Part shown: one piece after another, positions 39,859 through 48,593 of the stretch
How the letters are laid out: the number at the start of each line of letters is the position of its first letter
How positions within the stretch are numbered: the stretch's first letter is position 1
Assembly (NCBI GenBank): GCA_039105265.1
Contig: JAPFFF010000033.1
Coordinates: 682,001-746,000, forward strand
Source of the DNA: Tritrichomonas musculus
Lineage: Eukaryota > Parabasalia > Tritrichomonadida > Tritrichomonadidae
Length of the DNA stretch: 64,000 bases
Direction: 5' to 3'
The notes under the pieces: generated by a model
The model's database searches: none
Seen by the model: the letters and a program-made list of their open reading frames with translations, nothing else
Told to the model about the DNA's origin: nothing
Program-made: the position numbers and the translations under genes

Positions 39859-41243
39859 ATACGATATCTAGGCAAAAATTGGTCTTCTCCCGTTTCTGCA
39901 TTAACAACATGATATTTTCCTTCTTCATAACCGTTAATAAACCATAAGCCAGGCTGAATTATTGACCTTCTCTTTTGGAAAGGGTCTTTTCCATTATAAA
40001 CTTTGACATATTCAAAATCTTCTATCTGATAGCCTGGTTTATTCATAATGTTATAATTTTCTTGTAATATCCTACGACAAATATGACTCTCTAAATCTTT
40101 ATCTTTTTGAGCCATTTCGGGACTACAATCCATTCCTGAATATTTTGATAAAGTATCATGAGGAGCATGATTATATTGAATAACTAAATCTTTCAAAACT
40201 TCGGGAGTAATTTTTTCGACTCGAGCTGTATATGCCATATATCTGAGAGTTCGAATTACTCGGTCAATAATACCTAAAGAACTATGAAGAGGTTCTGTCT
40301 TAGTAGATTGTTTTGAAGGCATGAAATCTGGATAGACAGTTTTTTTTATTCTTTCGACAGTTTGAATTTTACATCCATATTTCATCATAAATTCTTTAGT
40401 CTTTGAGTCTCCAAAAGCTGGTTCAGCATCTCCGATTAACAATTTAGGACTCCATCCTTGTTGTAAAAGATTAGAGAAAGCTCGAATTATTGATGCAGTA
40501 TTTTTAATATTTTTTGTACTAACTCCTTTCGTACCTACCTTATGATTTATCAAAGTAGCATATACATATCTTGTATTAGCATTTATAGATATCAAATAAC
40601 AAAATTGATATTCAAACATTAAATCAATAAAATATGTATCAGGGTCTGCTACTTTATGAAGAAAATATTTTTTGTTCTCTTCTACAGGAAAGACTTGATT
40701 TGGCTCATCTTGACGGTCAGAAACTTCTAAATTTAGGTTTGATTCCTGTAATTTATTTATCTTCTTTTGACTCTTGAAAGCATAATACTTTACTTGATGC
40801 TCAGAAGGGTCATACTCTATATAATTTCCTGGGTTTGTATTAATTTTTTTCAAATAAATTTCATACCATTCATCCATAGAATGTTTATCTCTATCTTTTT
40901 TCCAACCTTTAGTTAATCTCTCAAATTGTTTAGGAGTTAATTCTCCTTCATAATTACTTCGAAAAAGGACATAATCTTCAAGTTTGTTTTCGAAAGAATC
41001 GGAAGAATCAACTATTATTTTCTCCGGGGAGTCTTCAACTTCTTGAGCCAACTTACGATAATAATTTTCATATTTCTTATATATTTTCTGAAGTTCTTGA
41101 GGATTTCTTTTAGCCAAAAGCTTTCCTGACTTTAATTGTTTTATTTCGTTTAAGGTTTTGAATTTAGATTTTTTCTCTGCTTCTGACAATAAATATTCCC
41201 ATAAATTTTGTCCTTCTTTGGTTAAAATTTCTTCATTAGACAT
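39846..41243 (-). CDS. Polinton retroviral-type integrase
   Basis: A 465-residue protein. The N-terminal 190 residues are charged and helical. The RNase-H-like rve core is at about 195-370, with FIDLMFE (D207), LLIGDAEPAF (D272), HSSLGIIDRVIRTLR (320-334) and the following YNHAPH. The C-terminal part (about 410-465) has a small beta-rich module (LWFINGYEEGKYHVVNAETG), like the SH3-type or chromo-like ends of Polinton integrases. It would join the element's ends into target DNA. It ends tail to tail with the coiled-coil gene at 39583. Confidence 0.85.
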   Translation of the reverse strand: MSNEEILTKEGQNLWEYLLSEAEKKSKFKTLNEIKQLKSGKLLAKRNPQELQKIYKKYENYYRKLAQEVEDSPEKIIVDSSDSFENKLEDYVLFRSNYEGELTPKQFERLTKGWKKDRDKHSMDEWYEIYLKKINTNPGNYIEYDPSEHQVKYYAFKSQKKINKLQESNLNLEVSDRQDEPNQVFPVEENKKYFLHKVADPDTYFIDLMFEYQFCYLISINANTRYVYATLINHKVGTKGVSTKNIKNTASIIRAFSNLLQQGWSPKLLIGDAEPAFGDSKTKEFMMKYGCKIQTVERIKKTVYPDFMPSKQSTKTEPLHSSLGIIDRVIRTLRYMAYTARVEKITPEVLKDLVIQYNHAPHDTLSKYSGMDCSPEMAQKDKDLESHICRRILQENYNIMNKPGYQIEDFEYVKVYNGKDPFQKRRSIIQPGLWFINGYEEGKYHVVNAETGEDQFLPRYRIHPE

Positions 41244-41299
41244 TTATATATTTTTGTCTTAATTTTAAAGTGTATGATTTTATTTTTTCTCTACGATAA

Positions 41300-41545
41300 A
41301 TGGATTTCCAAAACATAGAAGGATTACCTCCTTTGAAAAAGCCTCACGAACGAAAAACATTTGCTACTCCTACCTTAAAAATTATTCATTCAAGGATTCA
41401 ATACTACTATAAAGTTCTCAAGAGCGACCCTCCAGAAGACCCAAAAAAATTACAGAGATATGAAAAAATAAAAGCAAAATATGAACAGTCAATAAAAATA
41501 AGGAATTTATTAAAGAAAGCAGTAAAAAATTTATATTCGTTATGA
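41300..41545 (+). CDS. Polinton small basic protein
   Basis: An 81-residue basic protein (MDFQNIEGLPPLKKPHERKT; later LKKAVKNLYSL), overlapping the 3' end of the minus-strand gene at 41540 by 6 bp. It starts 56 bp from the divergent integrase gene. No family recognised. Confidence 0.5.
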   Translation: MDFQNIEGLPPLKKPHERKTFATPTLKIIHSRIQYYYKVLKSDPPEDPKKLQRYEKIKAKYEQSIKIRNLLKKAVKNLYSL

Positions 41546-41773
41546 TTTAGGTATTGCATTTCCATTATCATCAAAATAGGTATATCCATCATTACCGAAA
41601 TATTGAGAAACAGGATTGTTTGAATTATCGAATTTAGGAATTTTTTCAGCAATTTTTCCGACGACAGGAATTTTTTCAATTACTGACTTTGTTTTATTCC
41701 AGCCATGTTTAAAGCCATCAGCAAAGTCTTTTACCCCTTCTTTTAACTTTTTGAAGAATGAACCAAAAGCCAT
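41540..41773 (-). CDS. Polinton MAFG protein with amphipathic helix
   Basis: A 77-residue protein, MAFGSFFKKLKEGVKDFADG, then FKHGWNKTKSVIEKIPVVGK and a polar tail with YFGNDGYTYFDDNGN. The first 55 residues form a basic amphipathic helix interrupted by IPVVG. This resembles small membrane-active virion peptides of adenovirus and Polinton-like viruses; that comparison is inference. It shares leader and first residues with the two miniproteins at 39284 and 39435. Confidence 0.6.
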   Translation of the reverse strand: MAFGSFFKKLKEGVKDFADGFKHGWNKTKSVIEKIPVVGKIAEKIPKFDNSNNPVSQYFGNDGYTYFDDNGNAIPKS

Positions 41774-41950
41774 ATTTCATTCATGATAAAAATAATTGTG
41801 AAGTGAAATATTTTTATGCGTGCCCTGTCAAGAACATTATCATTTTTTTGATGAAAAATTGTGATGTGACATATTCTTGTTCTCAGTCAAGATATATTTC
41901 CTTATTAAGTCAATCAATAACTTCACAAAAATATTTATCTTGGATAAAAC

Positions 41951-44386
41951 ATGACTACCGACATAGTGAAGAAAACAGGAAGTATTTTCTTTGTTGATTG
42001 TTTTGCTTGGCCAAAGAAGAAAATCCCTCTCCAAATCGACTACAATGACATAGATACTTGGCTTTTTGAAAAAATCCCTTTGAATGAAGTCTTATGTTAT
42101 GATAGTCATTATCATTTATACTTTGATTTCGATTCTATTTCTAGTGAAGAAGACTATCAAAAAGTCTTAAATTGGCTTGATTCTTTGACAGAAACCTTCG
42201 GTCCATACACAATAGGAGGATATACCAATTCTGAAACTTTAGCTGAGAAAACTGGCTTAAGATATTATCCAGAAGGAGACCATTTTTGCTCTATTCATAC
42301 AATTTACTATACAACGAAGATAAAGGGAAGAGAGCTTCAAGAAATAATGAAACATTCAAAAAAAGGAGGATTCGAATATAATATCAATGAATTTTGCGAC
42401 CCAAATGTCTATAAATTAGAATCCAGACAACTTTTCAGGCATGTCTTATCTAACAAGATTTCTTCTCAAGGAGACCCTTCAAATAAATTAAATCACGGAA
42501 ATTTGCTAAACAATGCCTTGCCTTCTCAGCATGTCGTCCAAATTAAAGGAGATGAAAAAGAAATTCCAAGAGAAGTTTGGTCAAAAGTTTTTCAGAAAAA
42601 AATTAAGACAAAAAGTAAAACAAAAAAGGAAGTTGTAGTTGAAGAAGACAGTAATGCAAGAAAGGTATTTCAGGCAGATGACTTCGAAATAAATGAAAAT
42701 TTGATTATCCTCTCTCCTGAAGAATTACTTCATTTACTTAATCATTTTGACCCTGTTTTTGATAATTTTGAGAAAGTAGTCATAAATTTATTCCATTCTC
42801 CTTACGAAAAAGAAGTCATAACAGATTTGGTCAAAGAATGGTATTTTCAAGATGATGACCATCACAATATGAATACAATAGACCAATATTCAGACCAATA
42901 CTATGAAAAAGTCGTATCCAATAAATGGTTCTTCTCTATATTGAAGCATTTAGATTATGAAATTAGGAAAGAATTTTATGAAAAATATTCCAATAATAAT
43001 ATAGATGAAGAAACAAAAGTTGATTTAGCAGACTCTTTTTCTCTATTCGATATTCGGAAGAAAAACTATAGAAAGAAAGATGGAATAAGAGTAGGAGAAT
43101 TCTTATCAGATTTGAAGAAAGTTTTGGTCGTCGTAGATACTGCAAAAACTCTTTATTTCATTAAAGATACTAACGAAGATGGTAAAACTATGAAATTTTC
43201 TCCTATAGACCACCATGATTTCGAAAACAAAATGAAGTCTATAAATTTAGGATACTACATGGAGAAAAAGACTAAGAAAACAATTACTGCATATCAAGTT
43301 TATTCTGCAGGAGTAAACAAGAACATTTTCATGAAAAAACAAATTCGATTTTTCACTGATAATGACGACTTTTTCAATGTCTTTCATGGATATTTATATC
43401 AGCCCCTCGAAGATGTTGATATGCCTGTTATTCAACCCTTTTTGAACCATATCAAGGATATTATAGCAGATAAGAATGAAGAATTATATGAATTTATCTT
43501 AAATTGGGTGTCGTATATAATTCAAAATCCTAATGGCAAAACCGAAACTGCTATTGTCTTGACAGGAAAATATGGTACTGGCAAAAATACTTTTACAAAT
43601 GCTATATGCCAATTATTAAAGGGATATTCTGTCGAAAACGTTAATAAAATCGACAATATTGTTGGCAAAAATAATTCCTTGCTGGAGAATAAGAAATTGA
43701 TAATCTGTAATGAATTATCGTCTGCAGACTCAAATCAGTTTATAGATTTCGATACTTTGAAGTCTATTATTACAGAAACATCAATAATAATTTCCGAAAA
43801 ATATCAACCTTCTAGAGCATCAGAAAATGTTGTTAATTTAATCTTTGTATCGAATCATGACTGCCCAATTCAGATATTAAAAGGGGATAGACGATATGTT
43901 GTTTCAGAGACTTCAGCAGAAAAAATTGATGATAAAGAATACTGGAAAAATCTCGAAAAAACAATGACTAATGACAAATTCTATCCTAATTTATTTACTT
44001 ATTTTGTCAAAAGAAATATCTCAGACTGGGATAAAAGAGTATTGCCTCACACTGCTGCTAGAGAAAGAATTATTAATAACTCAAAAAGTCCTTATGAAAT
44101 GTTTATTGCTGAGTATCTAGATGAATTCAAAGAAGGTTATTCAAAGAAAAGGGCATATGCAGATTATAAGAATTTTGTTAAAGAGTATGGCTTCAGAGAA
44201 GTCAAAGTAACAACTTTTAATTCTAAAATTGACCCATTTTGTTTGGCTGAATATAGAGTTCAAGAATATGGAAAAAGACCTAGAGCTTTCAAGTTAAAAC
44301 GTGAATGTATCGCTCAATTTGAAAAAGAAAGAGAAGATGAATATATAGACGAGAATCCAAATGAGTTATTACCTCAAGATATTTAA
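41951..44386 (+). CDS. Polinton primase-helicase (PrimPol + SF3 helicase)
   Basis: An 811-residue protein. The N-terminal part looks like an archaeo-eukaryotic primase: FDFD (D59, D61), SIHTIYY at 114-120, and CDPNVYKLESRQLFRHVLSNK-like sequence at 149-169. The C-terminal part is a superfamily 3 helicase, with Walker A GKYGTGKNTF (539-548), Walker B KLIICNEL (582-589), motif C NLIFVSNHD (629-637) and a following arginine pair. It is the same layout as poxvirus D5 and virophage/Polinton-like virus primase-helicases. It would open and prime DNA for replication of the element. It is the only replication gene recognised in the window. Confidence 0.85.
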   Translation: MTTDIVKKTGSIFFVDCFAWPKKKIPLQIDYNDIDTWLFEKIPLNEVLCYDSHYHLYFDFDSISSEEDYQKVLNWLDSLTETFGPYTIGGYTNSETLAEKTGLRYYPEGDHFCSIHTIYYTTKIKGRELQEIMKHSKKGGFEYNINEFCDPNVYKLESRQLFRHVLSNKISSQGDPSNKLNHGNLLNNALPSQHVVQIKGDEKEIPREVWSKVFQKKIKTKSKTKKEVVVEEDSNARKVFQADDFEINENLIILSPEELLHLLNHFDPVFDNFEKVVINLFHSPYEKEVITDLVKEWYFQDDDHHNMNTIDQYSDQYYEKVVSNKWFFSILKHLDYEIRKEFYEKYSNNNIDEETKVDLADSFSLFDIRKKNYRKKDGIRVGEFLSDLKKVLVVVDTAKTLYFIKDTNEDGKTMKFSPIDHHDFENKMKSINLGYYMEKKTKKTITAYQVYSAGVNKNIFMKKQIRFFTDNDDFFNVFHGYLYQPLEDVDMPVIQPFLNHIKDIIADKNEELYEFILNWVSYIIQNPNGKTETAIVLTGKYGTGKNTFTNAICQLLKGYSVENVNKIDNIVGKNNSLLENKKLIICNELSSADSNQFIDFDTLKSIITETSIIISEKYQPSRASENVVNLIFVSNHDCPIQILKGDRRYVVSETSAEKIDDKEYWKNLEKTMTNDKFYPNLFTYFVKRNISDWDKRVLPHTAARERIINNSKSPYEMFIAEYLDEFKEGYSKKRAYADYKNFVKEYGFREVKVTTFNSKIDPFCLAEYRVQEYGKRPRAFKLKRECIAQFEKEREDEYIDENPNELLPQDI

Positions 44387-44505
44387 GAAAAAATTAATAA
44401 ATAAAAAAATAAGATTTAAAAATGAATTTTTTTTACTCTTGACTATCTCATAAGAACAATGAAAATAAAAAAAAAATAAAAAAATTAAGAAAAATTATTG
44501 TTTAG
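44387..44505. other. Short AT-rich gap
   Basis: Lies between the convergent primase-helicase and TKQPET genes and is full of A runs. A word AGAAAAATTATTGTTTA occurs here (about 44489) and again at about 45485, each just beyond a gene end, so it may be a 3'-end signal. Confidence 0.3.
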
Positions 44506-44910
44506 TTAGATATTTAGTTCTTTTCTAAGAAGGTAGACGAGACTCTTTTTTATTGTTCTTTTTTCTTTTAACCATTTCGGTAAGAGTTTAAGTCTAGCTT
44601 TGTCCATTGGAGTAAGTGGCAAAATCTTGCCTCTTAAATTGTCCCAGTCCTTTTTGAACTCCCTGAGCCAATACTCGTTTTCCCAGTACTGCTCAGAGAG
44701 AATTTGTAAATAACCGTTAGATGGAGTTGCGTCATCCGTAAGTTTTGTCTCGATTATTTCCTCGATCGTTTTTGGTTCTTTCGTAGTTTCGGGCTCTTTC
44801 GTAGTTTCGGGCTGTTTCGTAGTTTCGGGCTGTTTCGTAGGCTTTCGTTGATTGGGGTTATAGGGCCCTAAGACCTTTTCAACTAAGTTGTGGGTTAGTA
44901 TGCCAGACAT
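44506..44910 (-). CDS. Polinton protein with TKQPET repeats
   Basis: A 134-residue protein. Residues about 20-45 are a repeat TKQPETTKQPETTKEPETTK. The rest is helical and basic (EYWLREFKKDWDNLRGKILP; KWLKEKRTIKKSLVYLLRKE). It starts with the leader TTCATTTTTATTTATG, the host-like initiator shared by the cluster 44.5-49.5 kb. Function unknown; the basic helical end could bind DNA. Confidence 0.55.
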   Translation of the reverse strand: MSGILTHNLVEKVLGPYNPNQRKPTKQPETTKQPETTKEPETTKEPKTIEEIIETKLTDDATPSNGYLQILSEQYWENEYWLREFKKDWDNLRGKILPLTPMDKARLKLLPKWLKEKRTIKKSLVYLLRKELNI

Positions 44911-45007
44911 AAATAAAAATGAAAATCTGACAGCTACCGTTCTCTGAAAAAGTTTTATTAGCCAACATCCTCTGAAAAAGTGAAAAAATGTAAAAAAAAA
45001 ATGTTTA

Positions 45008-45394
45008 TTAAAATCTAGTTGCTTCTTCAGGACTCAAGATATGAAGGTCTTGTGTAAAAGAAGAATCAGCGTCTATTTTAAACACATCTTCTTCCTTTTC
45101 AAAAAAGTCTAGAGGATCGACTTGGACTTCCTCATCGACATGTACTATTATGCGTTGTTGTCTTGTAGCTGGAGTCTTGTATAGATTTTGGAGGTCTTCG
45201 TTCATTTGTTTGACGAATTTCATATGCTGACAGAGCGCTTCGGTAATAAACTTTGTCTCAGTCCATACTTTTTGAATCAGGTCTGGAGTATCCATAATGG
45301 TGCTGCTCAATACTTGTATAGTCTCCTCATTGATAACGAGAGCTTTGTTTTTAATAGCTTCCTGCCTTTGCTTGTCATGTTGGTTTCGCGACAT
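45008..45394 (-). CDS. Polinton hypothetical protein
   Basis: A 128-residue protein (MSRNQHDKQRQEAIKNKALV). It is helical in the first half with an acidic C-terminus (DFFEKEEDVFKIDADSSF). The leader TTCATTTCTATATATG belongs to the cluster initiator group. The 25 bp before it resemble those of the gene at 47239-47655 (ATTCAAAATCACTTCAT). No family recognised. Confidence 0.55.
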   Translation of the reverse strand: MSRNQHDKQRQEAIKNKALVINEETIQVLSSTIMDTPDLIQKVWTETKFITEALCQHMKFVKQMNEDLQNLYKTPATRQQRIIVHVDEEVQVDPLDFFEKEEDVFKIDADSSFTQDLHILSPEEATRF

Positions 45395-45504
45395 ATATAG
45401 AAATGAAGTGATTTTGAATCAGCTCATAGAAAAAGTTCAAGTTAGATGTTCCTTGTCAGGTCAACGAAAAAAAATAATAATATTTAAGAAAAATTATTGT
45501 TTAT

Positions 45505-45816
45505 TTATGATTTGTTTTCTTTTTTATTTAAGGCAATAATTTTTGCAAAATCTCCTACTGCATTATTGTAAAATAAGCAGCGTTCCTTATATTCTTTACA
45601 ATATTTTTCCTCTCTCATTATCCATCCTCGTAGGCGGGGGAGGCGATAAGAATCTAAATCAGTTCTTTCTGAACTATCAAGAGCCATAATACGGCCGAAT
45701 TCTTTCATGTAGAGATCTAGGTAGTGTTTATGAATTTCATAGCAGCGTGCGTCTTTCATACATTCCTGTTCCAAATTTTTAATAACCAAGGAGTAGTCGT
45801 TTGGTCGGAAAGACAT
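45505..45816 (-). CDS. Polinton hypothetical protein
   Basis: A 103-residue protein (MSFRPNDYSLVIKNLEQECM). Four Cys, charged and helical. The leader is TTCATTTTTTTCAATG. No family recognised. Confidence 0.5.
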   Translation of the reverse strand: MSFRPNDYSLVIKNLEQECMKDARCYEIHKHYLDLYMKEFGRIMALDSSERTDLDSYRLPRLRGWIMREEKYCKEYKERCLFYNNAVGDFAKIIALNKKENKS

Positions 45817-45855
45817 TGAAAAAAATGAACTGACTGTGCTCCGTCAAGTTTTTTC

Positions 45856-46098
45856 TTAAAAAAGTACTATATTTAATAATTTGGCTAAAGACTCTAATTC
45901 TTGAATAAGCATCGCTTCAATCATGTTTAAATATGATTTATCGTTTTTGAAATTTTCAATAAATTTTGAATTAAAAAATTCTTTTGACTTTTCGATAATC
46001 TCATCGTAAATCTCAGATTGAAAATATTCATTATCTTCCGTCCTCATTTTCAGAATAAGTTGGAAAATTTTTGAGATGTTTAAAATTTTTGAATTCAT
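45856..46098 (-). CDS. Polinton small helical protein, paralogue of 38761
   Basis: An 80-residue protein (MNSKILNISKIFQLILKMRT). It shares pattern and length with the protein at 38761-39009 (FQLIL..R, E...EFF...FI..F, ML.QELE.L). The two sit in different gene blocks of the element, which suggests duplication within the element. Function unknown. Confidence 0.5.
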   Translation of the reverse strand: MNSKILNISKIFQLILKMRTEDNEYFQSEIYDEIIEKSKEFFNSKFIENFKNDKSYLNMIEAMLIQELESLAKLLNIVLF

Positions 46099-46148
46099 TT
46101 GAATAAAAATAAAAAAATTATTTCTTCAAGATACTTCACTTTTTGAAA

Positions 46149-46514
46149 ATGCAGACACCTTTCATATCGATCGATAAGGAAGAAGTTGCTCAGCCAGCTC
46201 CTCCAAAAGCCAAAGCACTTCAAAATATTCAAGTCCAGCCAGCTCCTCCCCGGATTCCTACAACAAATATTTTTCAGGCCCCTCCTACCCAACAAAAAAA
46301 TACTTTACAGTTTCCTACTAGCCAACAAAACCAGGTCACTACTTTTTTTACCCAATGCTTCAAAATGAAAGATAAATTGGAGAAGCAAGACAAAACAATC
46401 AGAGCTTTGGAAGATAGAGTCCGGTCTATTGAAACGAAGATTATGACAACACAAAAGAAAAGGCAAAAAGCTTTCGGCCTGATAAGATACATCGTTGAAG
46501 ACTTCGATTCTTAA
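46149..46514 (+). CDS. Polinton Pro/Gln-rich coiled-coil protein
   Basis: The frame opens at a TTG at 46143, but the first ATG is 46149 (MQTPFISIDKEEVAQPAPPK), 121 residues. The first half is Pro/Gln-rich; residues about 70-100 form a coiled coil (MKDKLEKQDKTIRALEDRVR). The leader TTCACTTTTTGAAAATG fits the trichomonad initiator and is strikingly like the leader of the host ubiquitin-like gene at 13602. Function unknown. Confidence 0.55.
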   Translation: MQTPFISIDKEEVAQPAPPKAKALQNIQVQPAPPRIPTTNIFQAPPTQQKNTLQFPTSQQNQVTTFFTQCFKMKDKLEKQDKTIRALEDRVRSIETKIMTTQKKRQKAFGLIRYIVEDFDS

Positions 46515-46540
46515 GAAATCTTAAATAAACAATTAATTTT

Positions 46541-47182
46541 TTAAATATTTTTTTTATTTATTCTTTTTTTGTAAATGCTGATTCTTTTGCCCTTTACTCT
46601 TTTTCGCTTCAGAATACAATATTCTTGTACTTCTTTTAACTGGCCTATACCTTGTAGAGAAATCGGAATATGAAAAAAATTCATGAATCGAAGTCGAAAA
46701 GTTTGTGTAGGTATTCCCTCTTCCCATTCTTTATCGGAAAAGGCTGCTAAAAATGTTGGGAATTTTTCTTGGATGAATGCATATTTACTTTTATTTTTGT
46801 ATCTATTTTTCATTTTATCGTTTCTTTGCCAGGTATGAACTTCAGGAGGTGGTGGCGGTGGCTGATTTTGATGCATTTCACGAGGGGGTGGCGGTGGGGG
46901 TCGTAGATGAAAAATTGGTAATTGAAGCTTTTCAGATGGTGGAGGCGGAGTATCTATAATTTGATTTGTGTCCGATTTTTTAGGAGATTTGGGAGTCGAA
47001 ATATGTAAATATTGAATATTATCTGTCAATTCTTTCATTTGAAGAAGAGTTTTGGGAGACGGAGGAAATATATCCGAAGGAGATGTTGGGATAATTCCTG
47101 CTGAAATAAGGACGTCCTGAAATCTATCATGAAAATTATTAGTTTTTTCTGCTTTCTCTTCTTCCTCTAACCAGTCAGTCAT
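46541..47182 (-). CDS. Polinton Pro-rich protein with shared C-terminal domain (1)
   Basis: A 213-residue protein. The middle is Pro-rich (RPPPPPPREMHQNQPPPPPP, about 93-112). The C-terminal 80 residues (EGIPTQTFRLRFMNFFHIPI, GIGQLKEV) match, more distantly, the end domain of the proteins at 47763 and 48594. The leader TTTCATTTTTTATTTAATG fits the cluster. Function unknown; perhaps an assembly or scaffold protein. Confidence 0.6.
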   Translation of the reverse strand: MTDWLEEEEKAEKTNNFHDRFQDVLISAGIIPTSPSDIFPPSPKTLLQMKELTDNIQYLHISTPKSPKKSDTNQIIDTPPPPSEKLQLPIFHLRPPPPPPREMHQNQPPPPPPEVHTWQRNDKMKNRYKNKSKYAFIQEKFPTFLAAFSDKEWEEGIPTQTFRLRFMNFFHIPISLQGIGQLKEVQEYCILKRKRVKGKRISIYKKRINKKNI

Positions 47183-47238
47183 TAAATAAAAAATGAAATG
47201 ATAAAAAGATTTGTCAAGATATTTTTTATTAAAATTTT

Positions 47239-47655
47239 TTATTTGTATTTTCTTTTCTTATGAGACTCATTTTCATCATCAGAAGGTACAATATCTGAGA
47301 GGTCATCATTGTTATCCTTAGTCTTTTCATCTTGAGTATGTTCTGATGGAAGAGACTCAAATGTCGCTGTAAATCTTATTGGTCTGGAAAAAGGAAAGCC
47401 ATTTTGCTCTCTCTCCATCATCTGAAGAGCCATTGAATCGATCTTTGATAAATGCTGTAAGAGTGACGCAGTTGTTTCGGAAAGATATTTCAAACGATTT
47501 TCAAAATCAAGGAATCTCTTATACATTTCTTTGTTGTATTGAGCTTTGAGTTTTCTTTTCTTTTTCTGTGAAATATCTTCATCATAGTACTCCTTAATAT
47601 AGGCGTCAAACTCGAAAATTTCTTCTATTTCGGTTTGCTTTTTCCCTTTGGACAT
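47239..47655 (-). CDS. Polinton charged coiled-coil protein
   Basis: A 138-residue protein with a Lys/Glu-rich coiled coil at residues 20-75 (KKKRKLKAQYNKEMYKRFLD) and an acidic Ser/Asp-rich tail ending in SHKKRKYK, a nuclear-signal-like basic end. The leader is TTCATTTTTATATAATG, identical in its last 17 bases to that of the next gene. Function unknown. Confidence 0.55.
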   Translation of the reverse strand: MSKGKKQTEIEEIFEFDAYIKEYYDEDISQKKKRKLKAQYNKEMYKRFLDFENRLKYLSETTASLLQHLSKIDSMALQMMEREQNGFPFSRPIRFTATFESLPSEHTQDEKTKDNNDDLSDIVPSDDENESHKKRKYK

Positions 47656-47762
47656 TATATAAAAATGAAGTGATTTTGAATCATCTCAAAGAAAAAATTG
47701 AATAGATTGTGTGGCGCGTCAGGTCGAAATAAAAAAAATGAATATGAAAAAGACAGAAAAAT

Positions 47763-48428
47763 TTAAGAATTATTAGCGTTTATATAAGGATTCCTAAGAT
47801 AATAGAAAAGGAAGCAAGTAGCCCCCTCTCTTATCTTTTTGGAATAGAAGTATAAATTAAAAGATGATAATTTGGCAATCCCGTTGTTTGACAAATCAGA
47901 AACAGCAAAGTATTTAGATATTCTTTCTCGGAGCTGAGTCATAATAAATCCACTTTGCCTCTCTTCTTCTGATATACTCTGAACAAATTCTCCAAAACGG
48001 CGATTAATTTCTTGAAAAACCTGTCTTTTTTTCGTTGATTTGAGTTCTTTCAAATATTTTATTGGAATTTTTTTTTGAACAGGTTGAGTGAGAGGGTGAG
48101 GTTCAGGCTCAGGGATAGGTTTAGGTCGAAGGATAGGTTCGGGGAGAGGTTGATGGACAGGTTCAGGGAGAGGTCGAAGGACAGGTTCAGGGAGAGGTTC
48201 AGGTTCAGGGATAGGTTCAGGCTCAGGGATAGGCTCAGGTTTAGGTTCGGGCTCAGGTTCAGGGATAGGTTCATCAAATGAGTCGTATGAATCTGATTCT
48301 TCCAAAGCGTTTCGTAAAATTTTTAAAGATCTTTTTCTTTCTTTATCTATCCTCTTCATATGAGCAGTCAAGTAATTTATTTGTCTCTCTATCTTTTGAA
48401 GTCTCTGTAGATATTTATCTTCCGACAT
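47763..48428 (-). CDS. Polinton Pro-Glu repeat protein with shared C-terminal domain (2)
   Basis: A 221-residue protein. It begins with a coiled coil ([20 protein letters not shown]), followed by a PEPEPxPEP repeat (about 52-115). The C-terminal domain (about 125-215) contains [20 protein letters not shown] and [10 protein letters not shown] and is clearly homologous to that of the protein at 48594. The leader is TTCATTTTTATATAATG. Function unknown. Confidence 0.6.
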   Translation of the reverse strand: MSEDKYLQRLQKIERQINYLTAHMKRIDKERKRSLKILRNALEESDSYDSFDEPIPEPEPEPKPEPIPEPEPIPEPEPLPEPVLRPLPEPVHQPLPEPILRPKPIPEPEPHPLTQPVQKKIPIKYLKELKSTKKRQVFQEINRRFGEFVQSISEEERQSGFIMTQLRERISKYFAVSDLSNNGIAKLSSFNLYFYSKKIREGATCFLFYYLRNPYINANNS

Positions 48429-48593
48429 TATATAAAAATGAAGTCATATCAAACCACATCATCAAATAAAAAACGGTTGTGGCTTGACTGGGAACAAAAA
48501 AAGAAGAAAAATTTTGTCTTATTTTTTTTGTGCCTCGATAAGTCAATTTTAAAAATTTTAGTGAAATGACCAAATAAAAATCATTTTTATATT

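Noticed and set aside
48059-48281. Overlapping frames with Leu/Asn/Ser or Arg/Phe/Asp repeats
   Set aside because: Shadows of the PEPEP repeat of the 47763-48428 gene.
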